DNA of 64,000 nt from Methanofollis liminatans DSM 4140 (GTDB taxonomy: Archaea > Halobacteriota > Methanomicrobia > Methanomicrobiales > Methanofollaceae). The DNA lies in the NCBI RefSeq assembly GCF_000275865.1, contig NZ_CM001555.1, forward strand, positions 2,258,967-2,322,966, read 5' to 3'. Below, piece after piece: positions 1-9,015 of the stretch (position 1 is the first letter of the stretch; every line of letters begins with the position of its first letter). The translations under genes were made by a program, and so were the position numbers. Below the pieces are notes generated by a model, which was not told where the DNA came from, did not search any database, and saw nothing but the letters and a program-made list of their open reading frames with translations.

Positions 1-217
1 CCACCGGGGTCTCGCCCAGGGCCAGCATCTGGATGGCCATGATCACCATCAGCAGGCCGAGTTGACCGTCCGGGGAGAAGGGGATCATCCCCAGGTTGAC
101 CGGGAAGAGGAGAAGCCCGAGAAGGACCAGGAGGGTGGCGACCGGGAGGACGATCGCGACCTGGAGGGGGATGGACGCATCCCCGAAGAGTCCGGGGCGA
201 TCGGTCTCTGGCGTCAT
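1..217 (-). CDS. Small integral membrane protein, C-terminus cut off by window edge
   Basis: The visible 72 residues start MTPETDRPGLFGD and continue into two hydrophobic segments separated by a short PFSPDG loop. The end lies beyond position 1. The ATG overlaps the TGA of the upstream minus-strand gene (ATGA, 214-217), so the two are translationally coupled. The pattern of helix, Pro-Asp loop, helix and then GETPVG is clearly related to residues of the upstream gene (helix, YAPDSTYG loop, helix, GKTPFG). They are therefore paralogues from a tandem duplication. No catalytic motif is visible and the function is unknown. Confidence 0.75.
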   Translation of the reverse strand, partial: MTPETDRPGLFGDASIPLQVAIVLPVATLLVLLGLLLFPVNLGMIPFSPDGQLGLLMVIMAIQMLALGETPV

Positions 218-864
218 TCCGGCACCTCCGGCATATCAGGTCGTTCGGGCGGGTACCGGCGGTTCGCCGCCTGGATGCACCACGAGAGGTAGAAGAAGCA
301 GATCCCGTAGAGGATCAGGAGGACGGCGGTCTGGGGGTCGGTGGTGATCCCGGGGAGGAGGGTGACCGCCCCCAGGACGATCGAGAAGAGATAGACGAGG
401 GCGCAGGCGAGGGTCAGGTGCCGGAGCACGCCGGGAACCTTCATCCAGGTCCGGGCCCGCCCTTCCGGGATGACGAGCTGGAGGAACAGGGCGAACCCGC
501 CGGCAAAGAGCAGAACGCCGACCAGGATCCTGACAGGTTCGGAGAGGGGGCCCGGGATGAAGCAGGCGGTCATCCCGACGATCGCCGTAAAGATCCCGAG
601 GACGATCACCGCCCACGAACGGCGGAGGTCGCCGAACGGGGTTTTGCCCATCGTGATCACCTGCAGGGAGACGATGACCAGAAAGAGACCGTAGGTGCTG
701 TCCGGGGCGTACGGCAGGTCGCCGGTATGGATTTTGAAGAGGAGGAGACCGAAGAGGAGCATGAATACGCCGAAGACGATCAGGATGACGACCTCGAGGG
801 AGAGGTCGGATTCCCATCTCGATCTCAGAGAGGATTGTTCGTTCTGCTGGTTCTCAGATACCAT
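214..864 (-). CDS. Integral membrane protein, paralogue of its downstream neighbour
   Basis: This 216-aa protein has about five or six hydrophobic helices, a charged N-terminus (MVSENQQNEQ) and a WCIQAANRRYPP tail. The reading frame is open to an ATG at 909, but the ATG at 864 is preferred. It has GGGAG about 10 nt ahead, and an AT-rich TATA-like stretch (about 912-925) would place transcription start between the two ATGs. It probably forms a two-gene operon with the partial gene at 1-217. I recognise no family. Confidence 0.7.
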   Translation of the reverse strand: MVSENQQNEQSSLRSRWESDLSLEVVILIVFGVFMLLFGLLLFKIHTGDLPYAPDSTYGLFLVIVSLQVITMGKTPFGDLRRSWAVIVLGIFTAIVGMTACFIPGPLSEPVRILVGVLLFAGGFALFLQLVIPEGRARTWMKVPGVLRHLTLACALVYLFSIVLGAVTLLPGITTDPQTAVLLILYGICFFYLSWCIQAANRRYPPERPDMPEVPE

Positions 865-1024
865 ATTCAGATCGCTCCCGGGATTTTTTCGGCAACATGA
901 CCGCCGCATACCCCTGATTAAATAAATAACATCTCAATGACTCCCGATATATTTATGCGTATGTTTAATCAGTTCTACACCGCGTCTCCAGAAACGGATG
1001 CGTAAGAGGAGTCAGATCCACAGA

Positions 1025-1036
1025 TGTATATAATAT
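1025..1036 (+). promoter_or_regulatory. TATA box for the acetoacetate-decarboxylase-like gene
   Basis: The sequence GTATATAATATG is centred about 33 nt ahead of the ATG at 1064. No SD site lies just ahead of that ATG, so the transcript is probably leaderless or nearly so. Confidence 0.55.
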
Positions 1037-1063
1037 GAAATATGAGATCAGGCAAATGGACTG

Positions 1064-1864
1064 ATGCCGATGTTCCGAACGCAGAACGACTGTACCTACC
1101 TGATGCCCGTTCACTTCGGGGGCGGGAAATTTGATCCCGGGACGATCGTCTCCCAGAGAACGGTTGCACTCGGGATCACCTACGAGACCGATGGAAAACT
1201 TCTTGAAAACTATATCCCCGAGGGGTTTGAGTTGCTGGCGCCTGAGGTGCAGGTGACCTTCAATAAGTTCACCGAGATCAACTGGATGCACGGGGGGTAC
1301 TATAACCTGATCAACGTGGCGGCGCCGGTCAGGTTCCACGGGAAGAAGGACCACCTGGACGGGTCGTATACTCTGGTGGTCTGGGAGAACCGGACGGCGC
1401 CGATCCTGGGCGGGCGGGAGCAGACGGGCATCCCGAAGATTTACGCGGATATCGAGGACCTGCACGTGCTGCGCCCCCATTACTCGACGACGGTCAGTTA
1501 TGAGGGGAACACCTTCCTCACCATGGACTTTGAAGCGGCGGGGGCGGTCACCGGGGACGACCTGGAAGGGTTGCGGTCGGGTTTCGCCTCCATAAACACC
1601 ATCGGGTGGCGGTATATCCCGAAGGTGGGCGCACCGGGGGCGGATTTAAGCCAGTTCGTCCTCTACCCGCAGGGGATGGAGGTGGAGACGGCGCAGGTGG
1701 GGACCGGCACCCTGAAGTGGACCGAACTGACCCCGGTGCAGAACCCGGCGCAGTATTACATCATCAACAGTCTTGCCGCTCTGCCGATGAAAAGGATCAC
1801 GCAGGCGGCGCTGATGGAGGGCAGGGCAATTCTCCGTGCGATGGGGGCACGGGTCATCGAGTGA
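1064..1864 (+). CDS. Acetoacetate decarboxylase (ADC) family protein
   Basis: The 266-aa protein matches the ADC fold in length and layout. The block [14 protein letters not shown] (about residues 125-138) holds the lysine that forms the Schiff base with substrate in true ADC, and it is followed by the small beta-barrel half. An upstream [16 protein letters not shown] segment fits the family's substrate pocket. ADC releases acetone from acetoacetate, but many archaeal homologues have unknown substrates, so the family is secure and the reaction is not. The gene lies 16 nt ahead of an SDR oxidoreductase on the same strand, suggesting a two-gene pathway for a keto acid or hydroxy acid. Confidence 0.75.
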   Translation: MPMFRTQNDCTYLMPVHFGGGKFDPGTIVSQRTVALGITYETDGKLLENYIPEGFELLAPEVQVTFNKFTEINWMHGGYYNLINVAAPVRFHGKKDHLDGSYTLVVWENRTAPILGGREQTGIPKIYADIEDLHVLRPHYSTTVSYEGNTFLTMDFEAAGAVTGDDLEGLRSGFASINTIGWRYIPKVGAPGADLSQFVLYPQGMEVETAQVGTGTLKWTELTPVQNPAQYYIINSLAALPMKRITQAALMEGRAILRAMGARVIE

Positions 1865-1880
1865 AGGGAGGGTGAGAGCG

Positions 1881-2714
1881 ATGGATTCAGAGTATTATAC
1901 GGGTAAGATCTGCATCGTCACCGGTGCGAACTCCGGGATCGGGTATGCGGTCAGCGAAGAACTCTTAAAACGCGGGGCGATCGTCTATCTGGCCGGGCGG
2001 AGTCGGGAGAAGATCGACGCCGCGGCGGCGCAACTCCAGGCGTACGGGGACCGCGTCCGCACGCTGATCATGGACGTGACGAAGCAGGAGGAGGTGCAGA
2101 AGGGGATCGAGGGGACGGCGGCAGAGACCGGGAGACTGGATTTCCTCTTCAACAACGCAGGCGTCGGGGGGACGATCCCGTTCGAGCGGGCGACCCTCGA
2201 GGACTGGAGGCAGATCATCGACGTCAACCTCTGGAGCGTCATCTACGGCGTCCATACCGCCGTCCCGATCATGCTTGCGCAGGGGTCGGGCCATATCGTG
2301 AACACCGGGTCGATCGCAGGGATTGTGCCGCCGCCGTTTCAGGCGCTCTATTCGCTGACGAAATACGGGGTCGTCGGCATGACCGAGTGCCTGAAATACG
2401 AGTTTGCAGAGAAGGGGCTCCACTTTTCCGTGATCTGTCCGGCAAATATTGCGACCCCGATCTTCAACAAAGGGATCGACGGCAGGGCGTATGGCGAACT
2501 GAGGATCCCGGAGGACGCGTATCCGGCGGAGAAAGCGGCGTCAGATATCCTCGACCGGGTGGCAGAGCATAAAGGGATCATCGTGGTCCCGGAGGAGCCG
2601 AATACCCGTCTCTGGCAGGGATATGTGATGGGCACCCCGGAGATCGAGGAGGTGTTGAGGCAGATGGCGCACGACCGGCGGGAAGCGTTCGAGAAGGGCG
2701 GGACGTATTTCTGA
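1881..2714 (+). CDS. Short-chain dehydrogenase/reductase (SDR)
   Basis: This is a 277-aa classical SDR. The nucleotide-binding TGANSGIG motif (about residues 15-22), NNAG, an active-site serine in NTGSIAG, and YSLTK (YxxxK) are all present and correctly spaced. It should catalyse NAD(P)-dependent reduction or oxidation of a carbonyl/alcohol; the substrate is unknown. The ATG at 1881 is chosen because GGGAGGGTGA sits just ahead; the frame is open to 1836 but those residues overlap the preceding gene. It probably forms an operon with the ADC-like gene. Confidence 0.85.
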   Translation: MDSEYYTGKICIVTGANSGIGYAVSEELLKRGAIVYLAGRSREKIDAAAAQLQAYGDRVRTLIMDVTKQEEVQKGIEGTAAETGRLDFLFNNAGVGGTIPFERATLEDWRQIIDVNLWSVIYGVHTAVPIMLAQGSGHIVNTGSIAGIVPPPFQALYSLTKYGVVGMTECLKYEFAEKGLHFSVICPANIATPIFNKGIDGRAYGELRIPEDAYPAEKAASDILDRVAEHKGIIVVPEEPNTRLWQGYVMGTPEIEEVLRQMAHDRREAFEKGGTYF

Positions 2715-2737
2715 TACCGGGAGCGGGGTCTGCTCTC

Positions 2738-2744
2738 AAAAAAA
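2738..2744 (-). terminator. Oligo-T terminator after the parvulin gene
   Basis: A run of seven A on the plus strand (T on the minus strand) lies about 23 nt beyond the stop of the parvulin gene. Archaeal termination typically uses such T-runs. Confidence 0.45.
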
Positions 2745-2766
2745 GGGGATGGGGCTTACGGGCCCC

Positions 2767-3045
2767 TCACTTCTTTCCGTCGATCCTGATGACGTGCCAG
2801 CCGAACTGGGTCTTCACCGGGCCGACGACCTCGCCCTCTTTCCCGGCGAGGCATGCCTTCTCGAAGGGTGCGACCATCTGCCCCCTCGAAAACCAGCCGA
2901 GTTTTCCCCCGTCCTTGCCCGAGGGGCACTTCGAGTGTTTCCGGGCGAGGGCCGCGAAGTCTTCGCCTGAGGCGATCCGCTGCATGAGCTCCTGCGCCTC
3001 TGCCATGGTTCCCACCAGGATGTGGGAGGCGTTGCACTGTGCCAT
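2767..3045 (-). CDS. Parvulin-type peptidyl-prolyl cis-trans isomerase
   Basis: The 92-aa protein is one complete parvulin domain with no signal peptide or anchor. Hallmarks are ASHILV near the N-terminus, GEDFAALARKHS, a GGKLGWF turn and the C-terminal FGWHVIRID strand. This matches stand-alone cytoplasmic parvulins (about 92 aa) that catalyse proline isomerisation during folding. It is a single gene, convergent with the SDR gene. Confidence 0.9.
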   Translation of the reverse strand: MAQCNASHILVGTMAEAQELMQRIASGEDFAALARKHSKCPSGKDGGKLGWFSRGQMVAPFEKACLAGKEGEVVGPVKTQFGWHVIRIDGKK

Positions 3046-3308
3046 AGATCTATGGTTGGACGCCGGGCGATATCAGGGAAACGGTCGGGGCCGGTGCTGA
3101 TGGTCTTTGGCACCTCTTCGGTGAAAACGACCGGGAGGGTGCCAGTGCCATACCGGGTAGGGCCCGCAGGAAACCCCCTCTTCTTCCCGGGCGCGTTCAG
3201 CCCATCCTGGATCATCGCTCTCGCCGGAACGTACTTATTCACCCCTGACAACAGGGACATCATTCTACGGACGGTTCAGGCCGCCCGCAGAACAGGGGGG
3301 AAGAGAAC

Positions 3309-3698
3309 ATGAGTTTTGCAAGTCAGGTAACGGTTGTCTACCCGAGGATGGAGATGCTCGACAGGATCCTCGGGAGTTCGGTGAAAAGTGTAGCAGAAGA
3401 GCACCTCGGCGTGATCGATTCCCTGATGATCGATACGTCCTCCGGGCTGGTCACCTTCGGTGTCATCTCCTCGGGCGGGATCCTGGGCCTCGGTGAGAAA
3501 TACTTCCCTGTACCCTGGCAGGCACTCTCGCGTGAGCCAGGACAGGATGAATATACCCTGAAGGTCCGGGAGGAGACATTTAAAAATGCCCCAAGTTTCG
3601 ACAGGGGCAACCCACCGAGGTCCGACGACCTCACATGGTTCGAACGGGTGTACCATTTCTACGGGGTCGAACCGGTCTGGGAAGGAGGGGCCAGGTGA
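3309..3698 (+). CDS. PRC-barrel-like domain protein
   Basis: This soluble 129-aa protein starts after a strong SD site (AGGGGGGAAGAG). It carries a PRC-barrel-like pattern: a short beta region around LGSSVKSV, then LGVIDSLMIDTSSGLVTFGVISSG, then KYFPVPWQAL, followed by a charged tail (TWFERVYHFYGV). In photosynthetic reaction-centre H subunits and RimM this fold binds other proteins or RNA. The archaeal stand-alone versions have no fixed role. The gene is convergent with the DUF4956 gene. Confidence 0.65.
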   Translation: MSFASQVTVVYPRMEMLDRILGSSVKSVAEEHLGVIDSLMIDTSSGLVTFGVISSGGILGLGEKYFPVPWQALSREPGQDEYTLKVREETFKNAPSFDRGNPPRSDDLTWFERVYHFYGVEPVWEGGAR

Positions 3699-3729
3699 AC
3701 AGTCCGCAGGGGGGGGGCAGAACCCCTCC

Positions 3730-4326
3730 TCACTTCTTCTCCACCGGGCCCCCGGCATAGTACACGCTGATCTCCGCCGTGTCCCGGAGGAAATCGATCC
3801 GCTCGACCTCGCACCTGACGACGTCCAGCCCGGTCCGCTCCCTGAGGTCGGCGATCATCTCCTCCCGGCGGTCGGCCCGCACGAGGTCGATCTTCTCGTA
3901 GACGACCTGTTTTCGCCTGAGTTCTGGCCGGAAGCCGAAACCTTTCTCGAGCGCCCAGAGAATCAGGATGATCACGGCGTCCGAGAGGAGGAGTTGCGCG
4001 TACGCCCCGGTCCTGAGCAGGATCGAGTTCAGGACCGGCAGGGCCACCATCACGAAGAGGTAGGTCATCTCCCGGATCGGCACCGTCTCGGTCCGGTAGC
4101 GCAGCACCGAGAAGAGGGCGAAGAGGCCGAACCCGGCCCCGATCGAGATCTCCACGCTGGTGAAGAGCCCCATGATGAAATAGACCACGGTGTTGAAGGC
4201 CAGGAAGGTGAAGATGTAGGTGTGCTCGCCGTTCCTCAGGTAGTAGATGTACCTGACGATGATAGAGGCGAAGAGCAGGTTGACCAGGGACCCGGCGACG
4301 AAGAGCAGTTCGGTATCGCTCAGCAT
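3730..4326 (-). CDS. DUF4956 membrane protein
   Basis: The 198-aa protein has about four N-terminal transmembrane helices and a cytoplasmic C-terminal alpha/beta domain. The family-typical block GLFALFSVLRYRTETVPIREMTYLF is readable around residues 68-92. The gene begins inside the last codons of the VTC-domain gene (7-nt overlap), so the two are co-translated. In many genomes DUF4956 and VTC-domain genes are neighbours, often with a CotH-like or small secreted protein. The joint function is unproven, though polyphosphate metabolism or surface polymer handling is possible. Confidence 0.8.
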   Translation of the reverse strand: MLSDTELLFVAGSLVNLLFASIIVRYIYYLRNGEHTYIFTFLAFNTVVYFIMGLFTSVEISIGAGFGLFALFSVLRYRTETVPIREMTYLFVMVALPVLNSILLRTGAYAQLLLSDAVIILILWALEKGFGFRPELRRKQVVYEKIDLVRADRREEMIADLRERTGLDVVRCEVERIDFLRDTAEISVYYAGGPVEKK

Positions 4327-5132
4327 ACGCTCCCTCCTTCAGACGAGAGTTTCTCCAGGAAGAGGAGGTTTCGCTTGAAGCGGTTGTGCTTCAGTCCGGC
4401 ATAGAGGAGCGAGACCCCGATGCAGTACTTCGAGAACCCGGTCTTCCTGACACCGGCCCGCCCGAGGGCGGTCATCGCCGGCGAGCGGCGCAGGGCCCGG
4501 TCGTGCTTGATCTCGCCGATCACCACCTTCGGGTACGAACGGCTTTCCGTGCCGTTGTCGAACGTCAGGTTCAGGTCGAAGGTGAGGCGCTCGGCGTGGT
4601 CCCTGGCGACCAGGGTGATCCGGTCGTACGCCGTCAGCAGGACGGGGTGGAACGCCCCGGCGTCGTAGGGGAACGATTCGGCAAGGAACGTCCCCGGCCC
4701 GGGATCTGAGAGCTCGGGGAGGCCATCGGTCTCCAGGCGTTTTTTGACCGTGCGCCCGGTGTTCCTCTTCTCCTTGACCTCCAGGAAGGTCGTGTCCGAG
4801 GAGAGGTAGTGCCGAAACCGCAGTTTGTAGCGGGTGGCCCGGCCGTTGTGGTGCTGGAGGTAGGTGAGGAAACCGTCGGTGTCGTAGTATTCGGTCTCGT
4901 ACCTCCCCTGCCGGGCGCCCTCGATCTCCAGCACCCGGTAGGCGTCCCCGAGGTCAGGGAGGATCTGCACGAACCGGTCGGCGGTCATCAGGAATTTCGT
5001 CTCGGTCCGATCGAGGAGGTTCGCATCAGAGCCTTCGAGGGCGTCGAGGGTGATCGGCTCGAACGCCGCCAGGGCGGCGGCGAGATCGAGGCCGGCGTTC
5101 TGACGGTCCGGTGGGGATAGGGACTGCATCAT
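4320..5132 (-). CDS. VTC-domain (polyphosphate polymerase-like) protein
   Basis: The 270-aa protein shows the CYTH/triphosphate-tunnel pattern of VTC domains: DRTETKFLM, ETEYYDTDGFLTYLQHH, ATRYKLRFRHY, TTFLEVKEKRNTGRTVKKR, and a late VIGEIKHDRA strand. The alternating Arg/Lys/Glu residues line the tunnel that binds polyphosphate and metal in yeast Vtc4. The start at 5132 is chosen over the open frame to 5231 because GGAGGTG stands 8 nt ahead. The gene is coupled to DUF4956 downstream. Whether it makes polyphosphate or merely senses it cannot be read from sequence. Confidence 0.8.
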   Translation of the reverse strand: MMQSLSPPDRQNAGLDLAAALAAFEPITLDALEGSDANLLDRTETKFLMTADRFVQILPDLGDAYRVLEIEGARQGRYETEYYDTDGFLTYLQHHNGRATRYKLRFRHYLSSDTTFLEVKEKRNTGRTVKKRLETDGLPELSDPGPGTFLAESFPYDAGAFHPVLLTAYDRITLVARDHAERLTFDLNLTFDNGTESRSYPKVVIGEIKHDRALRRSPAMTALGRAGVRKTGFSKYCIGVSLLYAGLKHNRFKRNLLFLEKLSSEGGSVC

Positions 5133-5264
5133 CTTCTGGACACCTCCGTTGCATGGGATCCCTGTTCTTTCGAGAGAGACGCCAGGACGGCGTCGTGCCG
5201 CCACAAGAGATTGGTTTTTCTTGCCTGTCAATGGTCTTTCCCCCTGTCTCCTCCCGGTCGCCCC

Positions 5265-5693
5265 TCAGGCGGCCGAAGGCGCCTGTGGCGGCGTGCCGTT
5301 CATCGGCGCCTGCCCGTCAGGCGGCATCGTCCCTCCGGACTGCCCGCCGAGGGCGTCCTGCAGGTCCTCGACGGTCACGCCGAGTTCGGAGGCCGCCCCT
5401 TCGAGGTCCATTCCCCCGTTTCCGGTTCCGTCCCCGAGCGCATCACGGAGGGCATCTTCTGTCACGCCCAGGGTGGCGGCCGCCGATGCGAGGTCAGGGC
5501 CGCCGCGTGTGCCGTTCTCCGGCGGGGTCCGCTGCATGTCGCCCTGCGGTGCCTGCGAGATCTCCGTCACGCCGGAGGATTGGTCGGTCGTCGTGTTTTC
5601 GACCGTGGTGCACCCGCAGGCCAGTGCGCAGAATGCCAGGCCCGCCATGACGAGGGCGAGAACCACGTGCCGGCAGGTTTTCGTAGTTTCCAT
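5265..5693 (-). CDS. Small lipoprotein with two helical repeats
   Basis: The 142-aa protein has a signal peptide ending in a lipobox-like ALACGC, then a Thr-rich linker. Two copies of a helical unit follow: DLASAAATLGVTEDALRDALG (about residues 67-87) and DLEGAASELGVTVEDLQDALG (about 95-115). A Pro/Gly-rich tail ends the protein. The repeat resembles short helix-turn-helix units found in secreted proteins beside VTC/DUF4956 genes. It is probably tethered outside the membrane. It lies 132 nt upstream of the VTC gene on the same strand and may share its promoter. Function unknown. Confidence 0.75.
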   Translation of the reverse strand: METTKTCRHVVLALVMAGLAFCALACGCTTVENTTTDQSSGVTEISQAPQGDMQRTPPENGTRGGPDLASAAATLGVTEDALRDALGDGTGNGGMDLEGAASELGVTVEDLQDALGGQSGGTMPPDGQAPMNGTPPQAPSAA

Positions 5694-5840
5694 ATGTCAC
5701 TCACACTCCCGATATCCCGGAGAGGCAGATGCCCCCCGTTCGGTTTTCGTACCGGGTGCCCGCTGAGGCACTCCGTTGAAAATCGGCATTTTGGGATATA
5801 TATTCCTAAAATAGGATTTATTCACGGGGTTCACGTTCTC

Positions 5841-5855
5841 GTTCAAGCGTTGAAC
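5841..5855. promoter_or_regulatory. Perfect inverted repeat between divergent genes
   Basis: GTTCAA-GCG-TTGAAC, six-base arms around a 3-nt centre, sits in the 284-nt interval between the lipoprotein gene (minus) and the PreA-like gene (plus). An AT-rich ATATATA stretch at about 5800 may be the lipoprotein's promoter. It could be an operator; no regulator gene is adjacent. Confidence 0.3.
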
Positions 5856-5977
5856 CGGGGGGTCAGGGGTATCAGAGAGGGCGCGGGCCTCCCTCGCCGG
5901 ACTCATGCGGGATGCAACAAAGCCCGGATCCCAAAGAACATAAGGACGCCCGCGACACTCCGTTAAGGAAAAATCAC

Positions 5978-7180
5978 ATGCCCGCATCCCCCCACACGCT
6001 CAAAACCACCGTAGGCACCCTCTCGCTCGACAACCCCTTCATCCTCGCCTCGGGCCCCCCGACCGCATCGGGCGACCAGATCAGGCACGCCTTCAGGCTC
6101 GGCTGGGGCGGGGCGGTGACAAAGACCATTGTCCCGGACTCGATGGAGATCACGGACGTCTCGCCCAGGTTTGCCGCCTGGAAAGGAGAGGACACCGGGC
6201 TCCTCGGTTTCGAGAACATCGAACTGCTCAGCAAGCGGGACCTCGCCTGCTGGACCGGGGAGATCGCCGCCATCAAAAAGGAATACCCGGACCGGGTCCT
6301 GATCGCAAGCATCATGGCCTCGCCCGACCCCGCGGAGTGGCGGGACCTCGCCAGCGCCGTTGTCGATGCCGGGGCCGATGCGGTCGAACTGAACGTCTCC
6401 TGCCCCCACGGCATGCCCGAACGGGGCGTCGGCGCCGCACTCGGGCAGCACCCTCATCTTGTCAGGGGGGTGACGCATGCCGTGCGGGACGCCGTCGAGG
6501 TCCCGCTGGTCGTCAAACTCACGCCCAACGTGACCGACATCCTGCCCGTCGCCGAGGCGGCGGTGGCGGGCGGGGCCGATATCCTCGCGGCGATCAACAC
6601 GGTCCAGTGCCTGATGGGCATCGACCTCGACACCCTCGAACCCCTCCCGTCGGTCGCCGGGGCCGGCACCTACGGGGGATACTCGGGCCCCGCGGTAAAA
6701 CCGATCGGGCTCCGCATCGTCTCGCAGATCGCACGGGAACTCCCGGTCCCGATCATGGGCGTCGGCGGCGTCTCGCGCTGGCAGGATGCGGCCGAGTACA
6801 TCGCGGTGGGGGCGTCGGCGGTCCAGGTCTGCACCGCGGTGATGTGGCGGGGGGCCGGGATCGTCCGGGGCATGAACGAGGGGCTCGCGGGCTACCTTGC
6901 CGAGCGGGGCCTTTCGGGGCCGGGAGCCCTGCGGGGCCTCGCCCTCCCCAGGATCGGGACGCACGAGGCCCTCTCCCGCGATGCCTCATCCCGCGCCCGT
7001 GCAGAGCACCCGGAGCGGTGCACCGTCTGCGGGCGCTGCGTCACCGCCTGCCGCGACGGGGGATCGGGTGCGATCTCGATCGGTGAGCGGGCCGTGGCGA
7101 TCGACGAGGGGCGGTGCGACGGGTGCGGGTTGTGCGCCCTCGTGTGCCCGGAAGGCGTGATGGTCGTGCGGCGGGGATGA
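5978..7180 (+). CDS. Dihydroorotate/dihydropyrimidine dehydrogenase-like protein with two [4Fe-4S] sites (PreA-like)
   Basis: The 400-aa protein consists of an FMN-binding TIM barrel (about residues 1-325) fused to a bacterial-type ferredoxin. LDNPFILASGPPT and AVELNVSCPHGM are the family's N-terminal and active-site blocks, and VVKLTPN and MGVGGVSRWQDAAEYI complete the barrel. The ferredoxin end has CTVCGRCVTAC and CDGCGLCALVCP. The active-site residue is Cys in SCPH, as in dihydropyrimidine dehydrogenase and class 1B DHODs. It likely reduces or oxidises a pyrimidine-like ring with ferredoxin electrons; the substrate is uncertain. The ATG at 5978 is preferred to 5912 because homology begins just after it. 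Confidence 0.75.
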   Translation: MPASPHTLKTTVGTLSLDNPFILASGPPTASGDQIRHAFRLGWGGAVTKTIVPDSMEITDVSPRFAAWKGEDTGLLGFENIELLSKRDLACWTGEIAAIKKEYPDRVLIASIMASPDPAEWRDLASAVVDAGADAVELNVSCPHGMPERGVGAALGQHPHLVRGVTHAVRDAVEVPLVVKLTPNVTDILPVAEAAVAGGADILAAINTVQCLMGIDLDTLEPLPSVAGAGTYGGYSGPAVKPIGLRIVSQIARELPVPIMGVGGVSRWQDAAEYIAVGASAVQVCTAVMWRGAGIVRGMNEGLAGYLAERGLSGPGALRGLALPRIGTHEALSRDASSRARAEHPERCTVCGRCVTACRDGGSGAISIGERAVAIDEGRCDGCGLCALVCPEGVMVVRRG

Positions 7181-7298
7181 TCTCTCGACAGTGATCTCGA
7201 TCGAGCAGGCGCATAAGAAGTACAGGAATCTCTAAACAGGGGCCAGGTCCTTCCCTCTGCCATCCTATTTTATCCCGCCCCGGCAACACTTTCTCTCA

Positions 7299-8996
7299 AT
7301 GTCTCCCATCTCCCCCCTCAGCGGCAGACCCGTATGGCAGCAGGCCATCATCGGCGCCACCGTCCTCGTCTGCATCCTCCTCTTCATCGTCGCACTCCCG
7401 TATCAGGTACACCCCGCGCCGGTGCACGTCCAGATCCTGGCGATCAACGACTTCCACGGGCAGGTGTCCGAAGGGCAGAACCTCGACGGAGAACCGGCCG
7501 GCAGCGCCCCGGTGCTCGCCTCGTACCTCGAAGCCGCCCTCGCCGACGAAGGGCAGTCGGCCACCTTCATCGCCCTGCCCGGCGACGTGGTCGGCGCCTC
7601 GCCCCCGGAGTCAGGCCTCCTCCTCGACGAGCCCACGATGCTCTTCTTCAACGCCTTCGCCGAGGACTGCGAGGGCGGGCCGTACACGATGATCGCCACC
7701 TTCGGCAACCACGAGTTCGATAAGGGCACGGCCGAGTTGATGCGGAAGATCGAGGGCGGGAACGGCACGACGAACATCACCCACCTGGTCGACCCCTATC
7801 CGGGCTCGAACATGACCTTCGTCTCCTCGAACGTGGTCTGGAAGACCAACGACACGCCCCTCGTCGATCCCTACGTGATCCTGGACGCCGGCGGCGTGCG
7901 GATCGCCTTCATCGGCGCCGACACCATCAAGACGCCCTCGATCCAGAAGGCGGCAAACATCGAGGGCGTCGTCTTCAAAGACGAGGCCGGATCGATCAAC
8001 CGCTACGTCCCCGAAATCCAGCAGGAGGGCGTGCACGCCATCGTCGTCCTCCTCCACGAGGGGGGTGAGCAGGAGGCCTACGACGGCCAGACCAGGAACG
8101 GCGGCAACGTCACCGGCCGGGTCACGGAGATCGTCGCCGCCCTCGACCCGGACGTCGACGTCGTCCTCTCGGCCCACACCCACGAGTTCACCAACGCCTA
8201 CCTGGAGAACGCCGGCAAAAACCCGGTGCTCGTGACCCAGGCGTACAGCTACAGCAGGGCGTTCGCCGACGTTGACCTCTATATCGACCCTGTATCCGGG
8301 GAGATCGTCGATAAGTCGGCCGAGATCGTTCGGGCATATGCCGACCGGCCGCCCGGGACCAGCCCCGATCCGGAGGCGTCCGCCTTCCTCGCCGCGGACG
8401 AGCAGGTGGTCGGCCCCATGATCGACCGGCCCGTTACGACGGCCTCGGCCGACATCACCGGGGAGCAGACCGGCGCCGGCGAATCCGCGCTCGGCAACCT
8501 CGTCGCCGACGCCCAGCGGGCGGCGATGGGCGCCGAGATCGCCTTCGTCACCACGGGATCGCTGCGGGCCGATATCGCGAAGGGCAATGTCACCTGGGGC
8601 GATCTCTACGCCGTGCAGCCCTTCTCGTCGAGCGTGCTCTCGATGACCCTGACCGGGGCGGAGGTCGAAGACGCCCTGGAGCGGCAGTGGGAGGCACCGC
8701 TGCCGCCCCACAACCTGGCCGTCTCCGGGCTCATCTACACCTACGACGCCACGAAACCGGCCGGCGAGAGGGTCGTCGCCGTCCTGGTGAACGGCACGCC
8801 CCTCGATCCGGCCGCGAACTACACGGCGGCGATGGTCGACTTCCTGGCCGGCGGCGGCGACGGCTACACCGTGTTCACGAACGGCACCGATCTCGCCTAC
8901 GGCCCGGTGGACGTCGATGCCCTGGTCTCGTACATGGGTACGCTTCCCGCCCCGGTGGAGGCGCCGGAACAGACGCGGATCGCGAAGACGACGTGA
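7299..8996 (+). CDS. Membrane-anchored 5'-nucleotidase/UDP-sugar hydrolase family protein
   Basis: The 565-aa protein has one N-terminal transmembrane anchor (about residues 16-35) and the catalytic part outside the cell. Metal ligands appear in order: AINDFHG, GDVVGASP, GNHEFDKG and SAHTHEF, the standard metallophosphoesterase set. The C-terminal 5'-nucleotidase domain (about 390-550) carries ESALGNLVADA and the substrate-stacking region DFLAGGGDGYTVF. It should remove phosphate from extracellular nucleotides or split nucleotide sugars. It is a single gene. Confidence 0.88.
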   Translation: MSPISPLSGRPVWQQAIIGATVLVCILLFIVALPYQVHPAPVHVQILAINDFHGQVSEGQNLDGEPAGSAPVLASYLEAALADEGQSATFIALPGDVVGASPPESGLLLDEPTMLFFNAFAEDCEGGPYTMIATFGNHEFDKGTAELMRKIEGGNGTTNITHLVDPYPGSNMTFVSSNVVWKTNDTPLVDPYVILDAGGVRIAFIGADTIKTPSIQKAANIEGVVFKDEAGSINRYVPEIQQEGVHAIVVLLHEGGEQEAYDGQTRNGGNVTGRVTEIVAALDPDVDVVLSAHTHEFTNAYLENAGKNPVLVTQAYSYSRAFADVDLYIDPVSGEIVDKSAEIVRAYADRPPGTSPDPEASAFLAADEQVVGPMIDRPVTTASADITGEQTGAGESALGNLVADAQRAAMGAEIAFVTTGSLRADIAKGNVTWGDLYAVQPFSSSVLSMTLTGAEVEDALERQWEAPLPPHNLAVSGLIYTYDATKPAGERVVAVLVNGTPLDPAANYTAAMVDFLAGGGDGYTVFTNGTDLAYGPVDVDALVSYMGTLPAPVEAPEQTRIAKTT

Positions 8997-9015
8997 CTGC
9001 GTCGAAGCGCCGTTC

